Notes under the pieces: model-generated
What the model was told of the DNA's origin: nothing
What the model saw: the letters and a program-made list of their open reading frames with translations, nothing else
Database searches by the model: none
Assembly (NCBI GenBank): GCA_030407315.1
Contig: JALQPE010003103.1
Span: forward strand, 1-34,688
Length of the DNA stretch: 34,688 bases
DNA from: Asparagopsis taxiformis
Taxonomy: Eukaryota; Rhodophyta; Florideophyceae; Bonnemaisoniales; Bonnemaisoniaceae
Direction: 5' to 3'
Position numbers and translations under genes: made by a program
Shown: positions 34,602 through 34,688 of the stretch, in pieces
How positions within the stretch are numbered: the first letter of the stretch is position 1
Layout: each line of letters starts with the position of its first letter

Positions 34602-34688
34602 TTTTGTTTTGCTTCCACATCGAAACTATTTTTTCTGGCGCCATCAGGAGGCCTCCTGCACTTCCATTCATCTTTCCCAGCGGAGTAT
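34602..34688 (+). repeat. Partial spacer at the right end
   Basis: These are the first ~87 bases of a spacer, with the terminator (reading TTTTTGTTTT across its start) and the CAGGA hairpin region, which is damaged here (CAGGAGGCCTCCTG). The array continues beyond the window. Confidence 0.9.

Larger units (their letters stand above)
1..34688 (+). repeat. 5S rDNA tandem array, 622-bp unit, 56 genes
   Basis: Head-to-tail repeats fill the window with no unrelated sequence. The start-to-start distance of the 5S genes is exactly 622 bp for 34 of 55 intervals and 615-631 for the rest. Each unit has a 120-nt 5S rRNA gene and a spacer of about 502 bp, all in one orientation. Tandem 5S clusters separate from the large rDNA unit are common in eukaryotes, and concerted evolution (unequal exchange and gene conversion) keeps their copies alike. 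The near-identity of copies 4-46 fits that. The true copy number may be larger, since both window ends lie inside a spacer and such arrays are hard to assemble. Confidence 0.97.

Noticed and set aside
1..34688. CRISPR array or bacterial repeat region
   Set aside because: The unit is 622 bp with an identical spacer in every copy, and it carries a eukaryotic 5S gene. CRISPR spacers would be short and all different.

Overview
The whole 34,688-bp window is one head-to-tail tandem array of a eukaryotic 5S ribosomal RNA gene. The repeat unit is 622 bp: a 120-nt 5S gene followed by a spacer of about 502 bp. I count 56 complete 5S genes, all on the + strand. The window starts and ends inside a spacer, so no unique flanking DNA is reached. 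I find no protein-coding gene, tRNA, transposon or CRISPR that I can support.

The organism is a eukaryote. The 5S gene carries the eukaryotic landmarks (GGCCATACCA near the 5' end, GGGAAGCTAAG, TTAGTACTGAGGTG, CTCGGGAA), folds into the five-helix 5S shape, and ends in a Pol III-type oligo-T signal. Its sequence is not that of animals, land plants or common fungi as I remember them. The 3' half (TTAGTACTGAGGTG..GATCACTCGGGAA) recalls euglenid and amoebozoan 5S genes, so a protist is likely, but I cannot fix the lineage by eye.

Layout: (i) 1 to about 2,140: end of a spacer plus three units with several small indels each. (ii) 2,145 to about 28,380: copies 4-46, almost base-for-base identical; 34 of 42 start-to-start distances are exactly 622, and the other eight differ by 1-2 bases. 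(iii) about 28,380 to 34,688: copies 46-56, in which every unit has small indels and none is 622 bp long. The symmetric noise at both ends, hitting gene and spacer alike, looks more like unpolished long-read contig ends than decayed array edges.

Function: each unit can be one Pol III transcription unit with an internal control region inside the gene, a possible short upstream element (AAATA near -27, CACGTG at -14 to -9, C at -1), and a TTTTGTTTT terminator. The spacer holds no gene that I recognise, but it carries conserved small structures: a perfect 14-bp palindrome, two interleaved inverted repeats, two further hairpins and a minus-strand TATAAAAG. Because 5S repeats of several trans-splicing eukaryotes also encode the spliced-leader RNA or snRNAs, I searched the spacer for one. 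Only weak candidates remain. Features inside the unit are annotated once, on the reference copy 2145-2766, and recur every ~622 bp.
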